Positions 25,078 to 33,903 of a DNA stretch of 64,000 bases are shown in pieces. The translations under genes were made by a program, and so were the position numbers. Source of the DNA: Cellvibrio mixtus subsp. mixtus J3-8 (lineage in GTDB: Bacteria > Pseudomonadota > Gammaproteobacteria > Pseudomonadales > Cellvibrionaceae); NCBI RefSeq assembly GCF_000766945.1, contig NZ_ALBT01000078.1, positions 1 through 64,000 on the forward strand, in the 5' to 3' direction. The notes under the pieces were generated by a model that worked only from the letters and a program-made list of their open reading frames with translations, had not been told where the DNA came from and made no database searches. Positions within the stretch are counted from its first letter, which is position 1. The number at the start of each line of letters is the position of its first letter.

Positions 25078-25701
25078 TCATTTTTCGAGTACAAAAGAAG
25101 GCAGTGCCCATTGCGCTTTTACCGCCCAGAGCCGCAACACCAACACGCAGGACATGCTGATGAGTGTGTTTGCAACTATGGCGAATTGCAGTGCGTCGAG
25201 GATGCAGTAAACAATTCCACCCAGCGCACTGGCGGTTGCGTAAATTTCACGTTTCAAAATGAGTGGAATATCATTGCAAATGATGTCACGTATGGCGCCG
25301 CCCGCCGTACCGGTGACGACTCCCATCATGATTGCAACCGGTGCGGATACAGCTTGATGCAGCGCCACTTGCACACCAATTACCGTAAATACCGCCAAAC
25401 CAAACGCATCTGACACCAGCATGATGCGCTGGTCAAAACGGTGCGTGATACGTTGCCCCATCAGCGTTAGCACTACCGCAATGGTCACCAGCAATAAGTA
25501 CACGGGATTACCGATCCAGCTTACCGGGTGAATACCCAACACCAAATCACGTAAAGTACCGCCTCCCAATGCCGTGATAAATGCGATGACCAGCACCCCG
25601 AAAATATCCATCGAGCGACGCCCGGCAGCGAGTGCACCGCTCACGGCGAACACCAGTACCCCCAAACAATCGCTCATGTAGAGCCAATTAATCACACTCA
25701 T
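25078..25701 (-). CDS. UPF0126 / TRIC-type channel protein
   Basis: 207 residues, seven predicted helices with two internal repeats, each with a conserved Gly-rich bend: ITALGGGTLRDLVLG and VTGTAGGAIRDIICN. Bacterial TRIC homologues form trimeric cation channels in the inner membrane; others in the family are described as glycine transporters. Its start overlaps the upstream stop by 4 bases (ATGA). Confidence 0.88.
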   Translation of the reverse strand: MSVINWLYMSDCLGVLVFAVSGALAAGRRSMDIFGVLVIAFITALGGGTLRDLVLGIHPVSWIGNPVYLLLVTIAVVLTLMGQRITHRFDQRIMLVSDAFGLAVFTVIGVQVALHQAVSAPVAIMMGVVTGTAGGAIRDIICNDIPLILKREIYATASALGGIVYCILDALQFAIVANTLISMSCVLVLRLWAVKAQWALPSFVLEK

Positions 25702-25886
25702 TCATTCGTGCCATTGGGGTTTTGCGCCTGGTTAGCGTAGGTGATTCCATGCTTATCCAGGTATTCACGAATTAATTGGCGGACTACTTGTGACGGGGTC
25801 ACATCCTGGATTGCGCACAGCTGTTCAAAGGCATCTTTCTTGGTGGGATCGATCAGCACTGTAAGGCGCGCCGTTTTTTGCTCCAT
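25698..25886 (-). CDS. Small ribbon-helix-helix protein, copy 1
   Basis: 62 residues from ATG 25886 (MEQKTARLTVLIDP). The frame is open further to 26036, but the paralogue at 29294 aligns only from here. Beta strand ARLTVLID, then two helices (KKDAFEQLCAIQ, TPSQVVRQLIREYLDKHG), as in CopG/Arc-type regulators. Heads the unit with the TRIC-type and PhnA-like genes and overlaps the first by 4 bases. Probably binds the AT-rich site at 26046. Confidence 0.8.
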   Translation of the reverse strand: MEQKTARLTVLIDPTKKDAFEQLCAIQDVTPSQVVRQLIREYLDKHGITYANQAQNPNGTNE

Positions 25887-26045
25887 ATCCACGCTCTCAT
25901 CGTCAAAGGTTTTATAAGGGGGGATTGAACGGTGCGAATGCAGCTTGCAAAACAGTAATCGCCCCCGTTTCCTGTGCCGCAACCTGGTAGCCCTAAGTAC
26001 CATGACTCTCATGTCATCCAAACCCCACATACGCATATCGCAATA

Positions 26046-26064
26046 ATGATAACATAATTATAAT
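26046..26064. promoter_or_regulatory. Candidate operator of the ribbon-helix-helix regulators, site 1
   Basis: ATGATAACATAATTATAAT. It differs by one base from the 19-mer at 29148-29166, and each copy lies upstream of one of two nearly identical small regulators. Further ATGATAA half sites follow at 26079. Confidence 0.5.
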
Positions 26065-26309
26065 AAAATTAGCATTGAATGATAATGGTCGTTATACTGA
26101 TAACAATACACCGGGGTATGCCGCACAAACTCATTCCTTTTCCTTTCGCAGAGCACGACGGAACAACTGGCAAAAACCCCACCCATCCAACCTAAAACCA
26201 ACAAAGCCTGGCGGTGACGCATTTCGTTAGCCTTGCGCGCTGGCGATGTACAGCAGTTACTGATCAATCGTCTACCGCTCATCAGGCGCATTTATGAAAT
26301 GTTATTGAC

Positions 26310-26540
26310 ATGAAAATATCTGAAGTAAAAGAAAAAATTCTTGCTAACGAAACTATTGCGATTGAAATGATGCGCAACCCGGCCGAGTTATCGGAATGGG
26401 TTATCTGGATTCGCGAAGGGGACGGAAAAAGTTTTCTGCTAATGGATGAATTTGACGGGGTAATGACCACTACGGACGCGAATCAAGCATTACTGCTATT
26501 ACGTTCAATGGGCATTAAACAAGCCAATGTCGTTCTTTAA
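26310..26540 (+). CDS. Small protein, unknown function
   Basis: 76 residues (MKISEVKEKILANETIAIEMMRNPAEL), helical N-terminus then WVIWIREGDGKSFLLMDE and a helical end, no membrane segment. Its 3' end overlaps the spermidine synthase-like gene by 14 bases, which suggests co-translation. I do not recognise the family. Confidence 0.6.
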   Translation: MKISEVKEKILANETIAIEMMRNPAELSEWVIWIREGDGKSFLLMDEFDGVMTTTDANQALLLLRSMGIKQANVVL

Positions 26541-27330
26541 AGATACATCCATGAAATTGAAATGTTTGTTAACGGGCGCCTCCACAATGGCCGATGGAAA
26601 AGTTGTACACCGCACCAGTGATGCTTACGGCAATATTCTGGTGGTTGATTACCCTCGCTACCGCGTACTCAGCTTTGATTCCATTTATGAACAGAGCGGT
26701 TTTTATGTAGAGAAGCCCTACGCGCTGGTGCATGAATACACACGCATCATGATGCTGGTGCTGGGGTTTATGGAACCACGCCACACTACACTGCTGGGAT
26801 TGGGTGGCGGCAGTTTATTACGCAGCTTGCACCACTATTTATCGCACTGCGATTTTCATGTGGTGGAATTGCGCCCTAAAGTTTATGAAATCGCCAGGGA
26901 GTATTTTGATATCCCCGATGATGAACGTGTATGGGTATCAATCGAAGATGCCAAGCTAAAAATGAAATCCAGCAAGGACGCCAGTACCGATATTATTTTT
27001 GCCGACATGTACGACGCTTATCACATGAGCCCAATCCAGGGGCAAAAACAATTTATACAGGAATGCTATCGGACCTTAAGCAAAAATGGCTGGCTGGTGA
27101 TTAATTACCATTTATTGCCGGATCCCAACTCGCCATTTTTTGAATGCCTTATTGATCATTTCAGCACTCTCATGGTGTGCTCGGGCGCATACGGAAATCA
27201 TATTTTGTTTGCCGGAAAATCCTCCAGTGTCGATTACGAGCAAGCACCGGTTAAGCTGAGAAAAATGGAGAAAATATTAAATGAAACATTTATGCCTTTG
27301 TTCCAGCGCCTTGAGCATCTGACTGCATAA
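26527..27330 (+). CDS. Spermidine synthase-like methyltransferase-fold protein
   Basis: 267 residues; an in-frame ATG at 26551 (MKLKCLL) is an alternative start. Rossmann-type fold: TLLGLGGGSLLRSLHHYL (ligand loop), FHVVELRPKVYEIAREYFDIP (acidic end of strand 2), VSIEDAKLKM and DIIFADMYDAYHMSPIQGQ. This follows spermidine synthase family order, but the aminopropyl acceptor pocket was not checked, so the true substrate is open. Confidence 0.85.
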   Translation: MSFFKDTSMKLKCLLTGASTMADGKVVHRTSDAYGNILVVDYPRYRVLSFDSIYEQSGFYVEKPYALVHEYTRIMMLVLGFMEPRHTTLLGLGGGSLLRSLHHYLSHCDFHVVELRPKVYEIAREYFDIPDDERVWVSIEDAKLKMKSSKDASTDIIFADMYDAYHMSPIQGQKQFIQECYRTLSKNGWLVINYHLLPDPNSPFFECLIDHFSTLMVCSGAYGNHILFAGKSSSVDYEQAPVKLRKMEKILNETFMPLFQRLEHLTA

Positions 27331-27361
27331 TTACATTAATACCTAGCCGTATCACTTTGCT

Positions 27362-29101
27362 TCATCGATTAGATTCGTTGTGAGGATCAATTATATTCAG
27401 CGCATCGCGCAAGCATGGATACAGGTTGAACACTCCCGTAATAGGCTTCACCTGCGCTTTCGCGAGTGTCTTTAGCGGCTGGAACTGAATATCAGTCAGA
27501 ATTAACTGTGCGTTTGCATGTTCACAATGAGAGATCAGCTTCGTGAGCGCAGCAACACCTCCCGCATCAAGCACCGTGGCGTTATCGAGATAAAGAATCA
27601 CCCCCCTGCCCGCAGTACAGTAACGCGTTAACTCGCTAAATATTTTGTCGGCGGCAGCAAAAAATAGCGGGCCAGTTACTTTGAACACTCGCCAATTTTC
27701 CGGAAGCGGTTTACTCAAATATTGATTATTTCCAGAGATATCAATAAGGCGGGTCATATCGGCAATCGTTTTCATAAACAGTATTGCCGCCAGCAAAATG
27801 CCCGCCGTAATCGCAATCACCATATCAACCATAACGGTTAATGCAAAACACGTAAGAAATATCCAGCGGTCACCTGGTTGCGATGTTTTTAATAAATGCA
27901 AACTTTTTGGTGCCTCACTCATGTTCCAGGCTACTACCAATAACAACGCAGCCATTACTGGCATAGGCAGGTAACCCAGCAATGTTGTAAGGCCAACCAA
28001 TCCCAGGAGAATAACCAATGCATGAACCATCGCTGCCACCGGGGATTCAGCGCCTGCTTTGTAATTTGCAGTCGAGCGCGCGATTGCAGCCGTTGCAGTG
28101 ATGCCACCAAAAAACGGGGCGATAAGGTTGCCAATCCCTTGCCCGAGCAACTCACTGTTCGCGCTATGTCGCTTACCGGTCATCCCATCCATGATGACCG
28201 CACACAAAAGGGACTCAATAGCCCCCAGCATCGCAATGGCAAACGCGGCGGGCAATAAATCGCGCACCACTCCCCATCCCAATGTCAATGACTCCCCGTC
28301 ACCTCCCGGCTGTGTCCATGGCCATTGGAACACCGGAAGCATGGGTGGAATACCGTGCCCCACACTTCCCCCTGCTGTGGTGTACTGAAACCGTGAAGCT
28401 ATCGTCTCCACACCCAAGCCAGTATTGTTTAACCAGAGTGCCACCATGCTGCCAGCGAATAACGCGGGCAAATGGGCAGGCACCGGCGCCCTCAACAATG
28501 GCCATAACAACATAATTGCAAAGGTAATTGCCGCAACCAGGAGACTGGGCCAATGTGTGTCCGGTATTAGTCTGGCGAGCAAGATAAGCTTATCCCAATA
28601 ATGCTCAGGCATGGATTCAACTGATAACCCCAGGAAATCCTTGATTTGCATAGTCGCAATAACCACGCCTATACCACTGGTAAACCCCAGGGTAACCGGC
28701 TCGGGAATATATTCGATAAATCGACCAACCCGGAATAAAGCCATGGCAATCAAGATAATGCCAGCCATCACACTAGCCAGCAGCAGGCCGCCAAGACCGT
28801 ACTTTTGGGTAATTGGATAAAGGATTACAACGAAGGCCGCCGTGGGGCCGGAAATACTGAAACGGGAACCTCCCGTCAAGGCAATAAAAAAACCGGCAAT
28901 AGCAGCGGTATACAACCCGTATTGCGGCGCAACACCGCTGGCAATTGCCAGGGCCATAGCCAGGGGGATAGCAATAACGCCTACGGTCAACCCGGCAATC
29001 AGATCTTTCCCGAATCTCCGTCCACTGTAAGGTTCAGTGATGCAGCTTTCCCGCACTGCATGTCCAATACGTAGCGAGAACAAATGAGTTCTATGTGGCA
29101 T
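27362..29101 (-). CDS. SulP-family anion transporter with STAS domain
   Basis: 579 residues: a SulP membrane domain (about 30-440, signature SGPTAAFVVILYPI and GVIAIPLAMALAIASGVAPQYGLYT) and a C-terminal STAS domain (about 455-565, LFFAAADKIF...LDNATVLDAGGVAAL). Substrate may be sulfate, bicarbonate or a dicarboxylate. The gene is divergent from the ribbon-helix-helix gene at 29294, with the shared operator-like 19-mer in between. Confidence 0.93.
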   Translation of the reverse strand: MPHRTHLFSLRIGHAVRESCITEPYSGRRFGKDLIAGLTVGVIAIPLAMALAIASGVAPQYGLYTAAIAGFFIALTGGSRFSISGPTAAFVVILYPITQKYGLGGLLLASVMAGIILIAMALFRVGRFIEYIPEPVTLGFTSGIGVVIATMQIKDFLGLSVESMPEHYWDKLILLARLIPDTHWPSLLVAAITFAIMLLWPLLRAPVPAHLPALFAGSMVALWLNNTGLGVETIASRFQYTTAGGSVGHGIPPMLPVFQWPWTQPGGDGESLTLGWGVVRDLLPAAFAIAMLGAIESLLCAVIMDGMTGKRHSANSELLGQGIGNLIAPFFGGITATAAIARSTANYKAGAESPVAAMVHALVILLGLVGLTTLLGYLPMPVMAALLLVVAWNMSEAPKSLHLLKTSQPGDRWIFLTCFALTVMVDMVIAITAGILLAAILFMKTIADMTRLIDISGNNQYLSKPLPENWRVFKVTGPLFFAAADKIFSELTRYCTAGRGVILYLDNATVLDAGGVAALTKLISHCEHANAQLILTDIQFQPLKTLAKAQVKPITGVFNLYPCLRDALNIIDPHNESNR

Positions 29102-29147
29102 GCATCCCTCGTAATGGTTTTAACAATGCGAAAATAATTACCATCAA

Positions 29148-29166
29148 ATGATAACAAAATTATAAT
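29148..29166. promoter_or_regulatory. Candidate operator of the ribbon-helix-helix regulators, site 2
   Basis: ATGATAACAAAATTATAAT, 18 of 19 bases identical to 26046-26064. It lies between the SulP gene (minus) and the regulator gene (plus), about 47 bases before the SulP start. Confidence 0.5.
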
Positions 29167-29293
29167 TCTATTATCGATTAATGCTTAACCATCAGCAAAA
29201 AAATAACCGAAAGATGTAAACCTCCCTGCCTGGAAGCCGTTAAAATGCGCTCCCTATCCCTGCTATTTATTGCACAACCAAACCCGCTGAGAA

Positions 29294-29476
29294 ATGGAAA
29301 CAATGGAACAGAAGACCGCCCGCCTGACGATACTGATTGATCCGACCAAAAAAGATGCCTTTGAACAACTGTGTGCAACCCAGGATGTTACCCCCTCACA
29401 AGTCGTTCGCCAGCTTATCCGCGAATACCTGGAAAAACATGGGGTAACCTATGCAAATCAAAATCTGGAGAAATGA
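29294..29476 (+). CDS. Small ribbon-helix-helix protein, copy 2
   Basis: 60 residues; ATG at 29294 or at 29303 (MEQKTARLT). Nearly identical to the protein at 25886 over its first 54 residues, differing by only a few conservative changes (V/I, I/T, D/E). This points to a recent duplication and a shared DNA target. Convergent with chrA, 24 bases apart. Confidence 0.8.
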   Translation: METMEQKTARLTILIDPTKKDAFEQLCATQDVTPSQVVRQLIREYLEKHGVTYANQNLEK

Positions 29477-29499
29477 TCCATCGGCTGCGCCAATTTGCA

Positions 29500-30867
29500 T
29501 TAAACACCGGCAAGCGTGAAAGCAAGCCCCACCAGCGCACTGGCAGCAATCACTTTGATAACGCCGACTTTGTAACGAAATAGCGCGATACCAGCGCCCA
29601 GCGCAATGAGCGCAGATGGCCATTCAAAAGTGCCCGCGAATCCCTGTGGCCAGAGCACGTGGTAACCAAAAAACATCGCAAGGTTCAGGATTACGCCGAC
29701 GACCGCAGCAGTGATTGCGAGTAATGGTGCGGTGAATTTCAAATCGTTATGGGTAGTTTCAATAAACGGAGCGCCCGCAAAAATAAAAATAAACGAGGGC
29801 AAAAAAGTAAACCAGGTAACGATAGTAGCGGCAACGGCACCGGCAACAAATAATAAATCCGGACCAAACACCGCTTTCACATAACCCCCCACAAAACCGA
29901 CAAACGCTACCACCATAATGAGCGGCCCCGGTGTGGTTTCACCCAGTGCGAGACCATCGATCATTTGCGTGGGCGTCAACCAGCCGTAATGACTGACTGA
30001 ACCTTGATAAACATACGGCAGTACCGCATAAGCACCACCAAAGGTAAGCAATGCCGCTTTGGTAAAAAACCAGGCCATTTGTGTGAGCGTGTGATCCCAG
30101 CCGTAGTAACCCCAGAGCGCCGCGAGCGGAATTGCCCACAACACAACACCGGAAATTAAAATCAGTGCCAGACGTGACCAGCGAAAAACCGCGTGCGCCG
30201 GTGTGGGTGTGTGATCATCAATCAGTGCAACACCGAAGGATTTATTCGCTTTACCGTGACCACCACCGCCGGTGAAATAATCCGGTGCAAAACGTCCACC
30301 CAGATAACCAATCAGTGCGGCTGCAACCACGATGTAAGGGAACGGCACATTGAGCGCAAAAACCGCCACAAACGCGGCAGCAGCAATAGCCCACATCACA
30401 TTATTTTTCAGTGCGCGCGAACCAATGCGATGCGCGGCTTGCACCACAATGGCAGTGACCGCCGGTTTAATACCGTAGAACAAACCGGCTACCCAACTCA
30501 CATCGCCGTAAGCGATATAAATCCAGGAAAGCGCGATTAAAATAAATAATGACGGCAATACAAAAAGCACACCGGCAATAATTCCGCCCCATGTGCGATG
30601 CATCAACCAGCCAATGTAAGTCGCCAGTTGTTGTGCTTCCGGACCGGGCAATACCATGCAGTAATTCAACGCATGCAAAAACCGCGTTTCGCTGATCCAG
30701 CGACGGCGTTCCACCAACTCCTGGTGCATGATGGCAATTTGCCCGGCGGGTCCACCAAAACTGATAAAGCCTAATTTAAGCCAGAAACGAAAAGCTTCCC
30801 AAAAACTTACTGGTGCCGGTGCTTCCAGTTTTTGTTCCGGTGTTAATTCAGTAGCTGTGGAATTCAT
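29500..30867 (-). CDS. chrA: Chromate transporter ChrA
   Basis: 455 residues, CHR family with two homologous halves: FWLKLGFISFGGPAGQIAIMHQELVERRRWISE in the first and FFTKAALLTFGGAYAVLPYVYQ in the second, each with the G-G-P/A motif. About ten or eleven membrane helices. Exports chromate, giving resistance. Its start overlaps chrB by 4 bases. ATG 30867. Confidence 0.94.
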   Translation of the reverse strand: MNSTATELTPEQKLEAPAPVSFWEAFRFWLKLGFISFGGPAGQIAIMHQELVERRRWISETRFLHALNYCMVLPGPEAQQLATYIGWLMHRTWGGIIAGVLFVLPSLFILIALSWIYIAYGDVSWVAGLFYGIKPAVTAIVVQAAHRIGSRALKNNVMWAIAAAAFVAVFALNVPFPYIVVAAALIGYLGGRFAPDYFTGGGGHGKANKSFGVALIDDHTPTPAHAVFRWSRLALILISGVVLWAIPLAALWGYYGWDHTLTQMAWFFTKAALLTFGGAYAVLPYVYQGSVSHYGWLTPTQMIDGLALGETTPGPLIMVVAFVGFVGGYVKAVFGPDLLFVAGAVAATIVTWFTFLPSFIFIFAGAPFIETTHNDLKFTAPLLAITAAVVGVILNLAMFFGYHVLWPQGFAGTFEWPSALIALGAGIALFRYKVGVIKVIAASALVGLAFTLAGV

Positions 30868-31799
30868 ACTTTTTCCTTATGGGTAAACGCGGCGAGCAAC
30901 GCATCAAAGACACCTTCAGCGGCCGCAATCAAGTTGTCATCGTCGGGAATGCTGTTGCGCAATCCCCACAGGATTTGTTCAAGCCCACTGGCTTCAAGGG
31001 GTTGTACGCCACCAACATCAAGGTAATGAACAAGCGCCCCCATGCGGATTAATCCGGGTTGATTCAAATCGAAACTTGCCAGTAATACTTCGAAAGAAAC
31101 GCGATTATCGACATGGGTGAATTCCGCACCATCGAAATCAAAACCCAGGGCATCAGCCGGGCATACGTCAGGTGATTCCAGCCACAGGAAGCGCGCGTTG
31201 GGATCGATAAATTTTTTTATTAACCATGCGCTGGCAAGGCGATCAACCCACGGGCGCTTGCGGGTTGCCCATACCCGGTTTTGGTAGTCCAGGGGGTTGC
31301 GGCGGGCAATATCGCCAGAGGCAAATCCGGGCTCATTGGGCGAGAGCTGACGATTGATTTGCAATTCCAGAGCCTGGATAGCGTCCTGGGTTTGGGTTTG
31401 CAATTCCCCCGGGAAAAAATCAATCGCCGTCAGTGAGGCGAAACTCTTGCGCAGCTTTCGCAATTGTTTGAGCGCATCCTGTGTGCCATTCACCCCCGGT
31501 TGGCTTGCCAATTGTTGCAGCTCTGCCTGGAGGGCCAGGTACTCCTCACGGCGATCAAACAACTCGCCAAGGTCTCCAACATCGGCCGTCCCGGTGGGGA
31601 AAATGTAGGCAGAGCCATCATTAGCAATGACATCACGGCTGACCTCTTCAAAAGCAGCGGTATGGGCCTCGCTAGCAGGAATCAGGTAAACCCCGTCACG
31701 CAAAACAGCTGCTCCCACCCCTTTCAAGTTCCTCCACGCACGCATGCGGGCCGCCGTGTTATTGGTCGGTAGCGATAAAATCAATAATAGCCACTTCAT
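30864..31799 (-). CDS. chrB: ChrB-type chromate resistance protein
   Basis: 311 residues from ATG 31799 (MKWLLLILSLP). The N-terminal domain (to about 170) has the ChrB pattern SLPTNNTAARMRAWRNLKGVGAAVLRDGVYLIP, and the C-terminal domain has RPWVDRLASAWLIKKFIDPNARFLW. ChrB is a chromate-responsive regulator or accessory. No ribosome site stands out before the ATG. The frame stays open for a further 90 codons upstream to 32069, but I do not think they belong to the protein. Confidence 0.9.
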   Translation of the reverse strand: MKWLLLILSLPTNNTAARMRAWRNLKGVGAAVLRDGVYLIPASEAHTAAFEEVSRDVIANDGSAYIFPTGTADVGDLGELFDRREEYLALQAELQQLASQPGVNGTQDALKQLRKLRKSFASLTAIDFFPGELQTQTQDAIQALELQINRQLSPNEPGFASGDIARRNPLDYQNRVWATRKRPWVDRLASAWLIKKFIDPNARFLWLESPDVCPADALGFDFDGAEFTHVDNRVSFEVLLASFDLNQPGLIRMGALVHYLDVGGVQPLEASGLEQILWGLRNSIPDDDNLIAAAEGVFDALLAAFTHKEKV

Positions 31800-32142
31800 A
31801 ATATGTAGAATACTCAATAAATTTGTTATGGATTCTACATTATTAATATATTTATCCAACCCTCCAACAGCATTACCAGCCGCCGATGTCTGCCAACCCC
31901 ATCGATATTGCATGAAGTATTTACGGTCGCCTGGAGGGAACGGATGTTCGCAGATAATCCCTTGTCCTCTTAAATGGTAGTAATAGCGGTATTTACCTGA
32001 GCGCATATAAGAGCGGATCAAAGGGACAACATTGTAGATGGGATGTTTTTGAATAATTTGCCGATGCAAGCTGCTTTAAGCGAATAATTTATTATGATGG
32101 AACAACGATTTAAAAAAGGAATGTCCACAGAATGGAACATAA
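31800..32142 (-). other. Gap upstream of chrB
   Basis: 343 bases. An open frame continuous with chrB runs through most of it (to 32069) and its translation, with GKYRYYYHLRGQGIICEHP, does not resemble ChrB. It may be chance or a remnant. The promoter of chrBA should lie within the AT-rich first 60 bases; I cannot place its boxes firmly. Confidence 0.4.
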
Positions 32143-32364
32143 CTACTCTTTTTTTAATTGAATGGTGATGCGTGTGCCATCACGTTGTATTAATACATCA
32201 CCTTCCAAATGCCCTAGCACTTCGTTTTCATCAATTAATTCTCCTTTATCATTTAGAAATCCAACGCATGTACTGGTCCTATACTCATACAAGCGATTAT
32301 CAAGAAAATACCCTAGTGGAATTCCATCTGGTCCGTAGACTTCATATTGCTTATCTTTTTCCAT
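32143..32364 (-). CDS. Small protein, unknown function
   Basis: 73 residues with a good ribosome site (GGAGATCAATA before ATG 32364). Charged and beta-rich, with a repeated shape: GPDGIPLGYFLDNRLYEY and LNDKGELIDENEVLGHLEGDVLIQRDG. The 'G.L.DENEVLGHLEGD' part looks like a 4-fold-beta-type motif. No named family. It is alone on the minus strand. Confidence 0.7.
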   Translation of the reverse strand: MEKDKQYEVYGPDGIPLGYFLDNRLYEYRTSTCVGFLNDKGELIDENEVLGHLEGDVLIQRDGTRITIQLKKE

Positions 32365-32537
32365 TATTGATCTCCATATGAAAAAAATTAAAACAGTATT
32401 AACTCTCTACTAAGGTGTGACCCATATATTCCACATCAGTTTCCTGGCAACAGGTATTGAAACTTTTTAAAAAATGCATATTCAAAATTTACAATCGCAT
32501 ATTACGTACTAAAATAAAAATAACGCAGGAGGTATTT

Positions 32538-32762
32538 ATGAAAACAATAATTTCCAGCAACGATCTCTTTAAAATCATCCTGGTTGAAGATGAGAATATT
32601 GACGGCGTCCATAGCTCCCACTATGAGCTGATAGAAACACCAAATACTTCCGGCCAAACATTCGAGTCCCTATCCACAGCAGAACAAGTGATGCGACAAA
32701 AAACAGAGTTTTGGAAATCAATCATTCGAAAACTCTATTTCGAGGTGTGTTTCATTGCATAG
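32538..32762 (+). CDS. Small protein, unknown function, related to 32885
   Basis: 74 residues from ATG 32538, chosen over 32457 because AGGAGG sits 6 bases before it. Predicted strands (FKIILVEDENI, HYELIETP) then a helix. The downstream protein at 32885 has the same outline (FQLNLVECKDN, FHFEVINT, helix), so the two look like distant paralogues. No family name. Confidence 0.65.
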   Translation: MKTIISSNDLFKIILVEDENIDGVHSSHYELIETPNTSGQTFESLSTAEQVMRQKTEFWKSIIRKLYFEVCFIA

Positions 32763-32777
32763 TAATTATGGCTCGCG

Positions 32778-32798
32778 GGGGCACAATGCCCCATATTT
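32778..32798 (+). terminator. Possible weak terminator
   Basis: GGGGC-ACAAT-GCCCC followed by ATATTTT, just after the gene ending at 32762. Confidence 0.5.
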
Positions 32799-32884
32799 TC
32801 AACCTGATTATTTGCCATCGCTTTATCACCGCCTATGATTAACTTACGTTTACTGATGCAGCGATATACATCGCGGTGATAATT

Positions 32885-33103
32885 ATGATCTCGACGACAC
32901 CTATCCTTTGCGACGGCAATTTTCAATTAAATCTCGTAGAGTGCAAAGACAATCGAGGCTTTGCAGTGAGTTTTCATTTTGAAGTCATCAATACCAGAAA
33001 CGGAAAATGCATGGGGATATATGATCATTTAACGGAAGGACGAACTGCTGTAGAAAAACTCACAAGTGAAATCAGGGCTAACAAAATAAGGTCGCAATAC
33101 TGA
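32885..33103 (+). CDS. Small protein, unknown function, related to 32538
   Basis: 72 residues; the ATG at 32885 (MISTTPIL) is preferred to the GTG at 32876. Strand pair FQLNLVECKDN and SFHFEVINTRNGKCMGIYDH, then a helix (EGRTAVEKLTSEIRANK). A ferredoxin-like or double-stranded-RNA-like fold would fit, but this is only a guess. It may be a duplicate of the gene at 32538. Confidence 0.6.
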   Translation: MISTTPILCDGNFQLNLVECKDNRGFAVSFHFEVINTRNGKCMGIYDHLTEGRTAVEKLTSEIRANKIRSQY

Positions 33104-33176
33104 CATATTTGGTATAACCATTAGAAAAGACCCAATTCCCACATGAGCTAATAGAGGTCATGCTAACGTCCAAACA

Positions 33177-33569
33177 TTATTTTGTCTGCACGCCGCTATG
33201 GTTAATCCTCCAGGAAATTTTTGTCCAGCGTATTATGGATGTGTGTTGCGGCACTCGAGGGCTGATTATTATTGTCTGGCATATCTGCTTTGCCTCCAAA
33301 TCTTGCTCAGCCTCAGCTGCACAAACAAGAATTTTATAAGATCCAATAGCCATTTGATTAAAGGTATGCAGTGCTAATACACCTTTTACCGGCTCATCAC
33401 TTACCACCATTCCCGATACATTTTGTGCAGCTGCAACTATAGTCCCGGCAACATTTTTCAAGGTTGACGTACTCGTACCTAACTCTTCAATTCGTCGGGA
33501 TAGTAACCGGTTAACCATACCCACCGCGAGGCAGGTATGGGAGCGAGTGTCAATTAAAGGAATTCTCAA
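33177..33569 (-). pseudogene. Decayed DUF892 (ferritin-like stress protein) gene
   Basis: The middle of this frame (IEELGTSTSTLKNVAG, then SDEPVKGVLALHTFNQMAIGSYKILVCAAEAEQDLEAKQICQTI) is recognisably the DUF892/YciF-type helical bundle. The first ~30 and last ~30 residues do not fit the family. A reading in another frame after QTI gives a plausible family-like end (THIHNTLDKNFLED), so I infer a frameshift near 33275 and another near the N-terminus. Intact family members are usually about 160 residues. The KGG gene just upstream is a usual partner. Confidence 0.5.
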
Positions 33570-33578
33570 GATATTGCA

Positions 33579-33890
33579 CTACTCTTCCTGATCATTCTTA
33601 TGACTATTTTGTCCGCCTTTTCGTCCAGCTTCAGCGGCACGTTCCGGATCATTTTTAAAGTTACCTCCACTTACCTGACCACCCTTGTGACCCGCTTCAG
33701 CGGCTCGCTCCGGGTCATTTTTGAAATTGCCTCCACTCACCTGACCACCTTTCTGGCCGGCTTCAGAAGCACGTTCCGGATCGTTTTTAAAATTACCACC
33801 GCTTTCCTGCCCACCTTTACGCCCTGCTTCTGCTGCGCGTTCAGGATCATTTGCAAAACCGCGATTTTCTGATTTCTGTGATTGTGCCAT
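33579..33890 (-). CDS. KGG-repeat general stress protein
   Basis: 103 residues made of four repeats of the form GNFKNDPERAAEAGRKGGQ, the KGG motif of Con-10/GsiB-like stress proteins. Disordered and very hydrophilic. Such proteins are induced by desiccation, salt or stationary phase, usually through the general stress response. Ribosome site AGAGGTAACTTAAA is 5-10 bases before ATG 33890. It precedes the damaged DUF892 gene and is divergent from a second small KGG gene at 34544. Confidence 0.95.
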   Translation of the reverse strand: MAQSQKSENRGFANDPERAAEAGRKGGQESGGNFKNDPERASEAGQKGGQVSGGNFKNDPERAAEAGHKGGQVSGGNFKNDPERAAEAGRKGGQNSHKNDQEE

Positions 33891-33903
33891 TTTAAGTTAC
33901 CTC

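Noticed and set aside
31800-32069. 90-codon N-terminal extension of ChrB
   Set aside because: The extension does not look like ChrB and the family begins at MKWLLLILSLP.
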